From assembly GCA_963691705.1 (NCBI GenBank), contig OY829540.1, positions 48,148,158 to 48,212,157 of the forward strand: a stretch of DNA of 64,000 nt, read 5' to 3'. The number at the start of each line of letters is the position of its first letter. Position 1 is the stretch's first letter. Positions 32,550-42,466 of this stretch are shown piece after piece. The stretch is from Viola odorata. Its lineage: Eukaryota > Streptophyta > Magnoliopsida > Malpighiales > Violaceae. The position numbers and the translations under genes are program-made. Under the pieces are notes generated by a model. The model did no database searches. It saw only the letters and a program-made list of their open reading frames with translations, and had not been told where the DNA came from.

Positions 32550-35500
32550 ATGACAGCCAGATCGGAGCCAGACCGGTCTACATTTTCCAATATTCCTTTC
32601 TCAACTCGCAGGCGGTTATTTCCTTTTGCTACTGCTGACCTCTCTATGACGACGCAATCGACTATCTCGGGACCTCTGGACCTCTCGGTCGGGATCGCCG
32701 GAGGATCTATCTCCTCACAGACGGTCATTTCTTCATCACAGACAGCGGGATCTGATCTTTATACTCCTCTTTTGGAAGGATCTGCACTTAGCAGTGAAAA
32801 TCCCTTTGCTATGGAAATAGCGGCCCTTCGTTCCCGCCTGGAATATTTGGCTGAAATGGCCACTAGAGTCACGCCCGGTGCTTCTGGATCTAGCGTTCCT
32901 CCTCGCGTCTTGTTCACATCATCTATTGTTGCTGATCGACCTCTGCCCCCGTTGTTTCCAGAGAACCCCCAAGTGCCTTTATCCGCAGGAAATCCCTCGG
33001 TTGGTCGCGTACAGCTCACTCAAGGAGGAGTAGAGGCTTATGTACCGCAAATGCCGCAAAGACTTCTTCTGCAGGAAGACAGGCAGCTTGAGGCGTTAAG
33101 GAACCGTTGGGCCGGACGGAGGGAAGGAACAAACAGGAGTTTATCTCCCGTGTATAGTGAAAGATCTAGTAGCAGAAGAAATCGAAGTCGTTCTCCCAGG
33201 AGTCGCAGTCGGTCTCCCAGGCGACATCATATACCTGAACTAAGGGAAGGAGGGCGACAAGGAGACATATCTCCCCCACGTCATGCGCGTGAGATTCTTG
33301 ATGATACCTCAGGTCACCCTTTCAGTCGTCGTGTAAGACGTCACAGGGTCAGCAGGCGAGTGAAGCTTCCCGCTGATACTTATGATGGTACTAAAGATCC
33401 TATTTCGCACATCAACAAAGTGAAGGATTTCGTCCAGTTTCAAACTCACAGTGATGCGGCTTTATGTCAGATATTTGTTATGACCTTATCGGGAGTTGCT
33501 CGTCTTTGGTTTGAAGGTCTTCCTGGCGGATCCATTAGTAATTTCACACAGCTGGAATCCAAATTTCGGAGCAGATTTAGTACAGCAATTCTAATTCGGA
33601 AATCTGGCGCAGCGTTATTTGACATACAGCGGAAGCCCCAAGAGACATTGAAAGAATTTCTTAGCCGATTCGATCTGGAAATGTCATTAACGCCAGGCGT
33701 TACCGTTGATTTCGCCATAGAAGCTCTGAAAAGAAACTGCCATTATGGAAAACTGAAAGATGCATTGATGGTCGATCCTCCAATATCCTTGGACGCACTA
33801 AGACTTAAAGCCCATAATTATGCGAAAATGGAAGAAGAAGAAAATAGAAATAGAACATTTGATATGCCGCCTGGGGCACCTCGCATCCCTGCCGCTCCCG
33901 CAAATCCTCTGGTTGACGATCATTACACTGATGATTACGCTCGACGGAAAGATTACATCCCAAAGACCTACGATAAGCAAAAAGGAAATTCCTCGAAAGG
34001 AAGACAAGGTAGTCCCCCTCGTCAGCGTCAAGGGAACGCTAACAAAAATCGGGCGTATGATCCAGATTTTCCCTCCTTGAATGTACCAAGAGCGGAGATA
34101 TTGGCGATAGCGGAACAGCGAGATCTTCCTATCCGTTATCCGGCGCCCACGAAACCTGGAGTGCTTTTAGGCAGGAGAGAAAGCGCTTACTGTAAATTCC
34201 ACAAAGCCAGAGGACATTCCATAGAGTCTTGCAGAGAATTAAGGTGGGCGATAGAACGCTTGGTGGAGGAAGGATATCTGGGAGAATTTGCGACTCAAGT
34301 AAGGGAAGATGCCCGAAACAATCCGATAAGAAGAGCGGTAGACGAGCGACCAAGGTCCCCTCCAGCCCCACAGCCGGATAACGCTCCCAAAGGAAAGGGT
34401 GTGGAAACCTTCGCGATAGATGGCGACGACATCCCCATAATCAATATCATAGCAGGAGGGATCCCCTACACAGATGAATTAGAACAGTCGATGGTGGCGA
34501 AAGGCGAAAAGCGTACGCGAGACGGCATGACAAAGAAAGGTGGAGCAATAGACATACTTGATCGCATGATCTTATCCTTTTCAGAAGAGGATGAGAAAGG
34601 TGTTATCTATCCCCATAATGACGCCTTGGTAGTCACACCTGTCATCGCCAGTCATGGTATAAGAAGGACTCTTGTGGACAACGGGAGTGCCGTGAACCTT
34701 TTTTCGCTGGAAGCTTACAATCTCATGAAACGCCCCCACGACGAGTTAACGCCTAGTAAGAGACCCATAGTCGGAGTGGATGGGACCCCTATCCCTGTTA
34801 CGGGAGTAATCACCCTACCCGTATACTTCCGAGAAGACACTTACAAACGGTCAGAGAATTTGTTGTTCCTTGTTGTGGATCTGAATCTGCCCTATAACGT
34901 CATACTCGGACGGCATTTCCTCAATCGCTTTGGAGCGGCGATATCACAAAAACATCTAAAGATGAAATACCCCTCCTGGGACGGGGTGGTATCGATAAAA
35001 GGTGATCAGAAACTGGCGGCAGAATGCTATTCGCTCATGACTCGGACGAGCTGCGATAGATACGTGTGTATAGCGGCAGACCCCTACGAGCAGGGTGATG
35101 AAAAACGCGCTCAACCCCTTGACAAGATGGTGCCCGTATCAGTGATAGGCAAAGAGGGAGCCAGCTTCCTGGTCAGCGATAAGCTCAGCCCAGCGGAAAA
35201 TCTTCAACTGGCACGGCTGCTGAACAAATGCCAAGGAAATTTCGCATGGGAACCCGCCGATATGCCAGGTATATCCCGAGAAATAGCTGAGCACAGGCTT
35301 AACGTTGACCCCAACGCCAGGTCAGTTCAGCAAAAACGACGGGCGTTCTCCACCGAAAAAGCTTCGGCCGTGGAAAAGGAGGTTGTGAAGCTCTTTGACG
35401 CGGGTTTCATTCGCGAAGTACAATATCCCACTTGGTTAGCCAACCCGGTTCTTGTTCCTAAACCCAATGGAGACTGGCGTATGTGCATCGACTTCACTGA

Positions 35501-38420
35501 TTTGAACGATGCTTGCCCTAAGGATTGCTACCCGCTTCCTCGCATAGATCAGTTGGTTGATCAAACTGCTGGGTACGCATATCTAAGCTCGTTGGACGCC
35601 AATTCCGGATATCATCAAATCCTTATGGCCCTAGAGGATGAGGAGAAGACCGCCTTCCTTACTCCTAAAGCCACGTATTGTTACACAGCGATGCCATTTG
35701 GACTAAAGAACGCGGGGGCCACGTTTCAGCGAATGGCAAATAAGATTTTTGAGGAACAGATAGGGAGAAATGTGGAAGCATATGTTGACGACATACTGGT
35801 AAAGAGTGCGAATTTTCATGATCACCTGCAGGATCTAAAGGAAGTTTTTGATGTGATGACAAGGTATCGCATGAAGCTAAACCCCCGGAAGTGCATGTTT
35901 GCATTCCAGACGGGTAAGTTCTTGGGCTACGTAGTTAGCCAGAAAGGTATCCAGCCTAATCCATCCAAGGTTAAAGCTATACATGATATGATATCGCCAA
36001 GAACCGTTAAAGAAGTGCAAAGGCTAACAGGGCGCGTTATCGCTCTGGGACGATTCGTCTCCAAGCAAGGAGAAAAGTGTCTCCCCTTTTTCAAAGTCAT
36101 ACGACGGAAAGCCACGTTCGGGTGGACCCCAGAATGTGAGCAAGCATTTGTGGACTTAAAGGACTATTTTTCATCTGATTTGTTATTGACAAGGCCCGAG
36201 TCCGGCGATACTCTGTACTTGTACTTGGGCGCGGCGGACGAAGTGGTCAGTGCCGTCCTTATTCGTGACGATAACCGCACTCATCGCCCAGTTTACTTCG
36301 TGAGTCATGTCTTAAAGGACGCGGAACGGCGATATGCTCGTATTGAGAAAATAACGTTCGCCCTTATACAAGCCGCCCGCAAGATGGACCGATACTTCCA
36401 GTCTTATCCTATCGTTGTACTTACAGACCAACCCTTGAAGAGGATATTTCGAAAGCCTGAATCTTCAGGAAGAATGCTGATCTGGGCCCTAGAACTCGAA
36501 CAATATGGTTTGAGATACCAGTCACGGCCATCCGTAAAGGCTCAGGTCCTTGCTGATTTTATAGCGGAGTGTACTTTCACAGAGGCCCCTTTGAGTGGTG
36601 TACCGGAAGCGGAATGGAACGATATGGATCTCCCGTTCCCAGAAACTTATACAGATCTTTGGATCGTTCATGTGGACGGAGCCAAAAATCAAGAACTGGC
36701 GGGGGTTGGAGTCTTCATAAACGGGCCGCACGATATGCATATACGGTATGCTATTCGAATCTTGCATCCTTTGTCCAATAACGCAGCCGAATATGAGGCG
36801 TTGCTAGCTGGACTCAGAATAGGAAGAGAGTTTTCTTCTAAGGGAAGGCGCGATACCGGCCAAACAGGAGATCTGCGTCTAAAAATTTGTGGAGACTCCA
36901 AACTGATAATTGACCAGGTCTCAGGACACTCTCAGGCTCGAGAACCTATTATGGTGCAATACCTCTCTAAGGTAACGCGAGAACTAGTGGAAATAAAGAA
37001 AGAGGGCATGCAAGTCAGCTTCGAGCACGTCCCCCGAGAGGAAAATGCTGAAGCCGATTACCTTGCCAAGCTGGCCGCGAATCCTGAAGCATCTATACCT
37101 AAAGATGTGTATTATCGTGAGCTAGCGGTGCCGTCCTTCATGGAGGAACAAGCCTCTTTGTGTGTGAATGAACTCGAGAATGATTGGCGGATTCCGGTAA
37201 TAAAATACCTGATGCACGAAGAGCTGCCCGACGATAACGCTGAAAAAATGAAAGTGCTAAGACAGGCTGCTCGCTGCACATACTATAACGGGGATCTAAT
37301 TCGAAGATGTTTCTCTCACCCCGGCGCCAAATGTATAACCGAACAAGAGGGCCTTCACACCTTACGCGAAATCCACGAAGGGATATGCGGAATGCACGCG
37401 TCAGGCGGCACCTTGGCGGCACAAGTTTTCAGATCAGGATTCTACTGGCCCACTATACGAAGGGATTGCCACGAGTATGTACAAGCTTGCCCCAAATGTC
37501 AGGAATTCGCTAAAATTCCTCGACGTCCAGCTACGGAAATATCGGAAATCATCGCCCCTTGCCCTTTTGCCAAATGGGGGATTGACATCCTGGGTCCATT
37601 TCCAAAGGCAAGGTCCCAACTGAAATTTGTTATAGTGGCTGTGGACTATTTTACGAAGTGGGCGGAAGCTGAAGCGGTTGCCACAATCACGGCGGAAAAA
37701 ACATGGCGTTTTTTCAAACATCAAGTTATCATGAGATTCGGGGTGCCTCGTATCCTTGTCAGCGATAACGGGACCCAGTTCACCAGCCAATTCTTCAAAG
37801 ACCAATGCTCAGAATTCGGGATTGAGCAGAGATTCTCTTCCGTGGCTCACCCACAAACCAACGGACAAGCAGAGGTAACTAATAGGAGCATCCTCAGCGG
37901 TATTAAGAAAAACCTAGAGGGGTCTAAGAAGAAGTGGGCTGATGAATTGCCATACGTGATGTGGGCATACCGCGTGACCGTAAAAGTCAGCACTGGAGAA
38001 ACACCTTTTGCGTTGGCTTTCGGAACTGAAGCCGTTACGCCAGTGGAAATTGGGGCCATGAGCCTGCGGGTGGCTCACTTTCGTGAGGAACGGAACGAGG
38101 AACGGTTACGTGCTAATCTGGACGCGTTACCAGAGGTTCGAGAAGAAGTCCTACTGAAAACGCAACACTACAAAAGAAAAATGGCCCGTTATCATAATAG
38201 GCAGGTCAAAGAGCGATTGTTGAAATATGGTGACCTTGTGCTCCGAGACAGGCGAGCAACCGGACAACGTATGGGAAAACTTAGTCCTAACTGGGAAGGA
38301 CCGTATCGCGTAACCCATGTTGTCGGAAGAGGGGCCTATCGCCTGGAGACACTTGACGGTACGCCTTTATCCAACTCCTGGAATATCGCTCGTTTGAAGT
38401 TATATTATCCTAGAGTTTAA
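32550..38420 (+). CDS. E2 gag-pol polyprotein, apparently intact
   Basis: One frame of about 1956 codons starts at the first in-frame ATG (32550). The frame is open a further 17 codons upstream, but only from a GTG. Domains by approximate residue: an arginine-serine-rich stretch at 205-235 (SRSPRSRSRSPRR); gag capsid domain 272-430; zinc knuckle near 547 (YCKFHKARGHSIESC); aspartic protease with LVDNGSA near 708; RT at about 940-1100 with YVDD at 1078-1081; RNase H 1222-1300; a second, archaeal-type RNase H 1371-1511 (VHVDGAK, NAAEYEALLAG, CGDSKL). Integrase runs from about 1608 to the end, with catalytic D1679, D1739 and E1775 in the D,D35E spacing. All key residues I can check are present. 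It would be made in the cytoplasm, cleaved by its own protease and act in virus-like particles. Confidence 0.95.
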   Translation: MTARSEPDRSTFSNIPFSTRRRLFPFATADLSMTTQSTISGPLDLSVGIAGGSISSQTVISSSQTAGSDLYTPLLEGSALSSENPFAMEIAALRSRLEYLAEMATRVTPGASGSSVPPRVLFTSSIVADRPLPPLFPENPQVPLSAGNPSVGRVQLTQGGVEAYVPQMPQRLLLQEDRQLEALRNRWAGRREGTNRSLSPVYSERSSSRRNRSRSPRSRSRSPRRHHIPELREGGRQGDISPPRHAREILDDTSGHPFSRRVRRHRVSRRVKLPADTYDGTKDPISHINKVKDFVQFQTHSDAALCQIFVMTLSGVARLWFEGLPGGSISNFTQLESKFRSRFSTAILIRKSGAALFDIQRKPQETLKEFLSRFDLEMSLTPGVTVDFAIEALKRNCHYGKLKDALMVDPPISLDALRLKAHNYAKMEEEENRNRTFDMPPGAPRIPAAPANPLVDDHYTDDYARRKDYIPKTYDKQKGNSSKGRQGSPPRQRQGNANKNRAYDPDFPSLNVPRAEILAIAEQRDLPIRYPAPTKPGVLLGRRESAYCKFHKARGHSIESCRELRWAIERLVEEGYLGEFATQVREDARNNPIRRAVDERPRSPPAPQPDNAPKGKGVETFAIDGDDIPIINIIAGGIPYTDELEQSMVAKGEKRTRDGMTKKGGAIDILDRMILSFSEEDEKGVIYPHNDALVVTPVIASHGIRRTLVDNGSAVNLFSLEAYNLMKRPHDELTPSKRPIVGVDGTPIPVTGVITLPVYFREDTYKRSENLLFLVVDLNLPYNVILGRHFLNRFGAAISQKHLKMKYPSWDGVVSIKGDQKLAAECYSLMTRTSCDRYVCIAADPYEQGDEKRAQPLDKMVPVSVIGKEGASFLVSDKLSPAENLQLARLLNKCQGNFAWEPADMPGISREIAEHRLNVDPNARSVQQKRRAFSTEKASAVEKEVVKLFDAGFIREVQYPTWLANPVLVPKPNGDWRMCIDFTDLNDACPKDCYPLPRIDQLVDQTAGYAYLSSLDANSGYHQILMALEDEEKTAFLTPKATYCYTAMPFGLKNAGATFQRMANKIFEEQIGRNVEAYVDDILVKSANFHDHLQDLKEVFDVMTRYRMKLNPRKCMFAFQTGKFLGYVVSQKGIQPNPSKVKAIHDMISPRTVKEVQRLTGRVIALGRFVSKQGEKCLPFFKVIRRKATFGWTPECEQAFVDLKDYFSSDLLLTRPESGDTLYLYLGAADEVVSAVLIRDDNRTHRPVYFVSHVLKDAERRYARIEKITFALIQAARKMDRYFQSYPIVVLTDQPLKRIFRKPESSGRMLIWALELEQYGLRYQSRPSVKAQVLADFIAECTFTEAPLSGVPEAEWNDMDLPFPETYTDLWIVHVDGAKNQELAGVGVFINGPHDMHIRYAIRILHPLSNNAAEYEALLAGLRIGREFSSKGRRDTGQTGDLRLKICGDSKLIIDQVSGHSQAREPIMVQYLSKVTRELVEIKKEGMQVSFEHVPREENAEADYLAKLAANPEASIPKDVYYRELAVPSFMEEQASLCVNELENDWRIPVIKYLMHEELPDDNAEKMKVLRQAARCTYYNGDLIRRCFSHPGAKCITEQEGLHTLREIHEGICGMHASGGTLAAQVFRSGFYWPTIRRDCHEYVQACPKCQEFAKIPRRPATEISEIIAPCPFAKWGIDILGPFPKARSQLKFVIVAVDYFTKWAEAEAVATITAEKTWRFFKHQVIMRFGVPRILVSDNGTQFTSQFFKDQCSEFGIEQRFSSVAHPQTNGQAEVTNRSILSGIKKNLEGSKKKWADELPYVMWAYRVTVKVSTGETPFALAFGTEAVTPVEIGAMSLRVAHFREERNEERLRANLDALPEVREEVLLKTQHYKRKMARYHNRQVKERLLKYGDLVLRDRRATGQRMGKLSPNWEGPYRVTHVVGRGAYRLETLDGTPLSNSWNIARLKLYYPRV

Positions 38421-39540
38421 TTTTATCTGCACTATTTGGATTATAACGACCCTAACCGTGGCTAACGCTCAATAGGAGAGTTTTCGTGGGTTTGTGGTTG
38501 CTTTTGTGCAGATAAAAAGGAGGGTACCCTGGGAGTGAAAAGTCCTATCCTTGTGATGGTCGGTCTTGATCAGATGGCCCACTAAGTGAGGGCACGACCT
38601 CAGTGTATCCTTGATTAGCGTCGGATTGAAAGATCCTTGACGCCCCCGGGGGTGAAAAGTCATATCCTTGTGATGACCGATCTTGATCAGATGGCTCACT
38701 AAGTGAGGGCACTGCCCGGTATCTTTGGGAGTGAAAAGTTCTTTAATGATAACCGATCTCGTGGAGACGGTACATCAAGACAAGACACACCCCAAAGAGT
38801 TAGAAACTCTGTTTAGAAACAAGAATCCTATCTTAACGGTCAGGCTGGTGCAGCTAAACCATTAAGTAAGGACACGGTTCTAAACGAGAGGACAACGCCT
38901 ATAAAAGTGAAAATTCCCTAGCCTTGTGATAGCCGTCCCGATCCGACAGCTCACGAGAGGAGGCACTTAGAAAGGCCGATTGAGAGATAAGGGAAACGTG
39001 AAGGATCGCGTAATTCCAGCTGGTAACCGGATAAGTAACCCTTGGCGAAAGATAGAGCTGAGGGAAAACGCGATTCGAAACGGGTTCCGTGATAAAACCT
39101 AATGATAGCAGCGAACGGGCTCCTACGGGTAATCACTATCTCTCAAATCTCGTTTTGTTACTGATAATCTACAATTAGAGATGTGCAGAATGCTTCTGAG
39201 CAGTGGAAGGAGAGGTGGTCATGATACCGATAGGCTCATCGAAAGGCCAACCCGACATAGATCTTGGTCTTCTTGGTATAAATACCAAGGATCTGCTCAA
39301 GAAAGTAAACGCACCGCGCGGATAAGGCAACCTCAGCAACGAGAGAAGTCTCGCGATGAGAAAAATAAAAGAGAAATATCGATAAAGGGATTGTCTAGAA
39401 ATATTAAAGGCATCTCAAGGATTTACAAAGATTCACTGTTCAAAATATTGATGCTGCAAAGACAAAAGACAAAGCCAAGCGATATGTGATTGCTGGAGGG
39501 AACGGCAAAATATCGCGGCAAATCAGCTCTCGGGGACTTG
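38421..39540 (+). repeat. E2 3' untranslated repeats downstream of pol
   Basis: A unit with GTGAAAAGTC(C/A)TATCCTTG, GATCTTGATCAGATGG and CACTAAGTGAGGGCA occurs at about 38535 and 38650. Shorter, more diverged versions lie near 38728 and 38910. It is non-coding, and the unit is roughly 100-120 bp. Beyond about 39000 I see no repeat and no gene until the end of the antisense gene. Confidence 0.6.
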
Positions 39541-41849
39541 TCATTTCCAACCCGCTGCCTTGGCTTGGCGATAGCCTGCCTCGTTAATATGGGCAGAACT
39601 CCGTAGAAAGGCTTTTGCGACATCTTCGCCCTTGTACGCATCCACCCCGTGAATTTCTTCGAAGCACTTAACCAGAACACGGGCGGTCTCTTCAGCATGC
39701 CACCAGCCCATATCGGCTGACTCTTCCGCCAAAGCTGCCTTTTCCTTTCTAAAAAGGACTTCTCATTCTCCAAAGCAGTCACTTTGGCTTGTTCCTCTAA
39801 CAAAGCTGTTTCCAGGGCGGAGTGCTGTTTCTGTAAATCGTGGTGAGCTAGCAGTATCTTGGAGCGATCTGCCAACACCTTTTTCTTTTCCTCTTGCTCC
39901 TTGGACAGCTCCGCCGAAACAGAACGAAGGGAAACAGCCCGATGCTTCATATCCTCCGCCCAATAGTGAAATTTCATCATATTGGAGAAAAGGCCAGCAC
40001 GGACGGAGTTCACTTGGTCATCTTCCGCCTGGGAAAGGAAAGCTTCCCGTTCTGCAGATGAGGCCAGAATTTGAGAAGCCAGCAGAGCAGAAACCTCATC
40101 TGAACCATCGCCCCCGATGGCTGCCAAACCACGGGTACGGAAGTCGAACAACTCAACCTGATGGGTCACTTCACCGAGCCCGTTTAATGGACAAAGATCC
40201 GCCGCAAAATTGAAAGAGGTTCCGGCTTCATTATAGCGTTGCCGCCAAGGAACGCTAGAGGGAACGAAAGCCAGAGGACCAAGGGCGCGAACCTGTGAAG
40301 AAGAACTGCCCGGGGGCAGGAAGGCACCATGAGGCTGATAGCCCGAAAGGTCGTGAAAGACGTCTTGATAAGAAGAGGAAAAATGATGCACAGGCCCGCC
40401 AAAGGAACTGGGCGAAGCACCAAAGGGGTCCGCACCGCCTAAGTTCCCCAAATCTTCCACGGAATGTCTACCTGGAGGAACCACTGCGGAATCAGGAACG
40501 TTAACGGAACCACCTTCCCCCGCGATGTTAGAGGAGGGTATGTTCTCATCCTCGCCTTCTATCCGGGCCCTCTTCGCAGAACCCCTCAGCACATAAGTGA
40601 GATTCATATCGCCTGAAGGAGCGGACGCAGTAACTATAACGGCCTCCTGCAAGGAGTACAAATTGAGAAAAGAAAAATAGATCAAATGACGACAGATATT
40701 GAGAAAGAGAAAACACGCTTACGGTAGCGGTGTTCAGAGAAGACAGTGCTTCAGAAGAACCCGCAGCGTCGGGAGAAGGAGTAAGAGTGGCGATACTCCG
40801 TGTTCTTTTCTTCTTTTTTCCTCTGGCAATGGCCCTAGGAGCCTGAGAAGACGAGGGAGCAGCAACGGTCACGATAGGAACACCTTCAGGGATGTCAGTA
40901 TTCCCTTCGCCAACTGAGGAAGAGGATACTTGAGCGAGATTCGCGGAAGTAGCCGGAAGCTCAGAAGGATTATCAGTGGCCTCTAAATCGAGCTTTTCCT
41001 TTTCCTCTCTATTACGAGCCCTCCTTAAGCGTCTTCTTACGCTTTCGGGTTTATAGTCAGGATCCGTCGCTGCAAAATCACAAAATAATGTCAGCGTTAG
41101 TATCAGCGATGAAAGGGAAAGGTAGCGCGATACTCACGTCTAACGCACTCCTGAATGGCCATTCTGCAGGCCGTGAGTCGAATATGAACGCTGATCTCCA
41201 GTTGGAGTAAGGAATTTAACCATCCTTGTTCACGAGCGGGAAGTGTCCCTGGTCGACTCCAAACGCCATCTTGGACGTCCTGGTTGAACCCAGAACGCCA
41301 CTCGGGACCAGGAGCGTCAGGGAAATTTATCAGAAAAAACTCCTTTTTCCAAGCCTCAACAGAAGACTCAATATGGAGCAACTTCCAAGTAAAAGACTTG
41401 AGAGAATCATCGTCAAAGCGAGGCGATATGGTTATCACACCCCGGCACTTCATCAATTTAAAAAGGGATCTAAGCAACAAAAGAGAAGGGGAAGTGATCC
41501 CCTTATATCTACAGAGTTCCAAGAAAGCATAAACACAGCAATATGCATTTGGGGCTAACTGGGCAGGATTGAAATTGCCAGCAATAAGCAAACCCTTGAC
41601 GAAAGAATCGATAGGGAACTGGAAACCGTAGCGAAACATCTGGGCATATAATACCCTTTGATTGCCGGTCAGAACGCTGTTTAAACGAACCGACCCAGGG
41701 GCAACAACAGCTTGGTAACCGTCAGGAATAACGGCGCCATGAGTAGCCAAATGCTCCCGGAGAATGGCCTCCGTGGTAATAACACTGACCGTGGTATCCA
41801 TTTTCTTCTCATCGATGGATTTCGACTCAGAACGGCGAGTCTTTGCCAT
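39423..41849 (-). CDS. E2 antisense gene A: Transposase_28-like ('gypsy type') protein, three exons
   Basis: The gene opposes gag-pol. Exon 1 is 41849-41138 (start MAKTRRSESKS). It contains a domain like the Pfam putative gypsy-type transposon family (PF04195): MFRYGFQFPIDSFVKGLL and PNAYCCVYAFLELCRYKG. A GTGAGTA donor follows at 41137. Exon 2 is 41069-40723, after a GCAG acceptor. Exon 3 starts at 40646. Both joins keep the frame (712 nt, then 347 nt). The C-terminal half is serine-rich and then coiled-coil-like. Near 39740-39760 the frame slips relative to homology: the expected ending (MGWWHAEETARVLVKCF to a stop at 39541) is in another frame, while the open frame continues to 39423. It is a paralogue of gene B. 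The biochemical role is unknown. Confidence 0.7.
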
Positions 41850-42010
41850 GACAGGACTAAGGAAATAGAAATGAAGAAGACGAGGGAAAGGAAGGGAAGT
41901 ACCTTTGGAAGGAAAGAACTTCGAAAGCCTTGAATGGAGGTGAGAAGAACAAGACGGCTGGGAGATAATATGAAAAAGTGGAGTGAAAAAGAAAAGGGAA
42001 GAAATAAAGA

Positions 42011-42023
42011 GGGTTTATAACCC
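42011..42023 (-). promoter_or_regulatory. TATA-like box of antisense gene A
   Basis: GGGTTATAAACCC on the minus strand lies about 165 bp upstream of the gene A start. It is a good match to a plant TATA box. Confidence 0.5.
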
Positions 42024-42466
42024 TAGTAATTAAAAGGAAACGACGAATGCTGCAGTCGTTGTGTCGAAGCGGCATGAGGGATAAGACTCAAGCAATGAGT
42101 ACGACTCTAGAAGAAGCGCGGCAAACGCTTCGATCTGGTTAAAATTTCTAAACACGCTAAGGTGAAGCGGCAGAAGAAACGAACACGTGTGTCGGCACCA
42201 TCATGATTTTTCCCGCGCATCGACGGAAGGGTCGCGACCATTAAATGCTCTGAAAAGTAGATGCAACTTTTGATAAAAAGCAAAAGCGATATCACAAGAA
42301 AGGAAATAAGGCAAATCGGCGTTGAATAAAAGAACAGTTCTCAAAGACAGCAAGAGAGCGAAATAAAACAAGGTATCGCCCAAAGAGCAAAGTACCGATA
42401 TCGCCTCGCGATAGGACGTTATTACAAGACATGGAAAACAAATAGCAATGTTTTTCAATGGATCAA

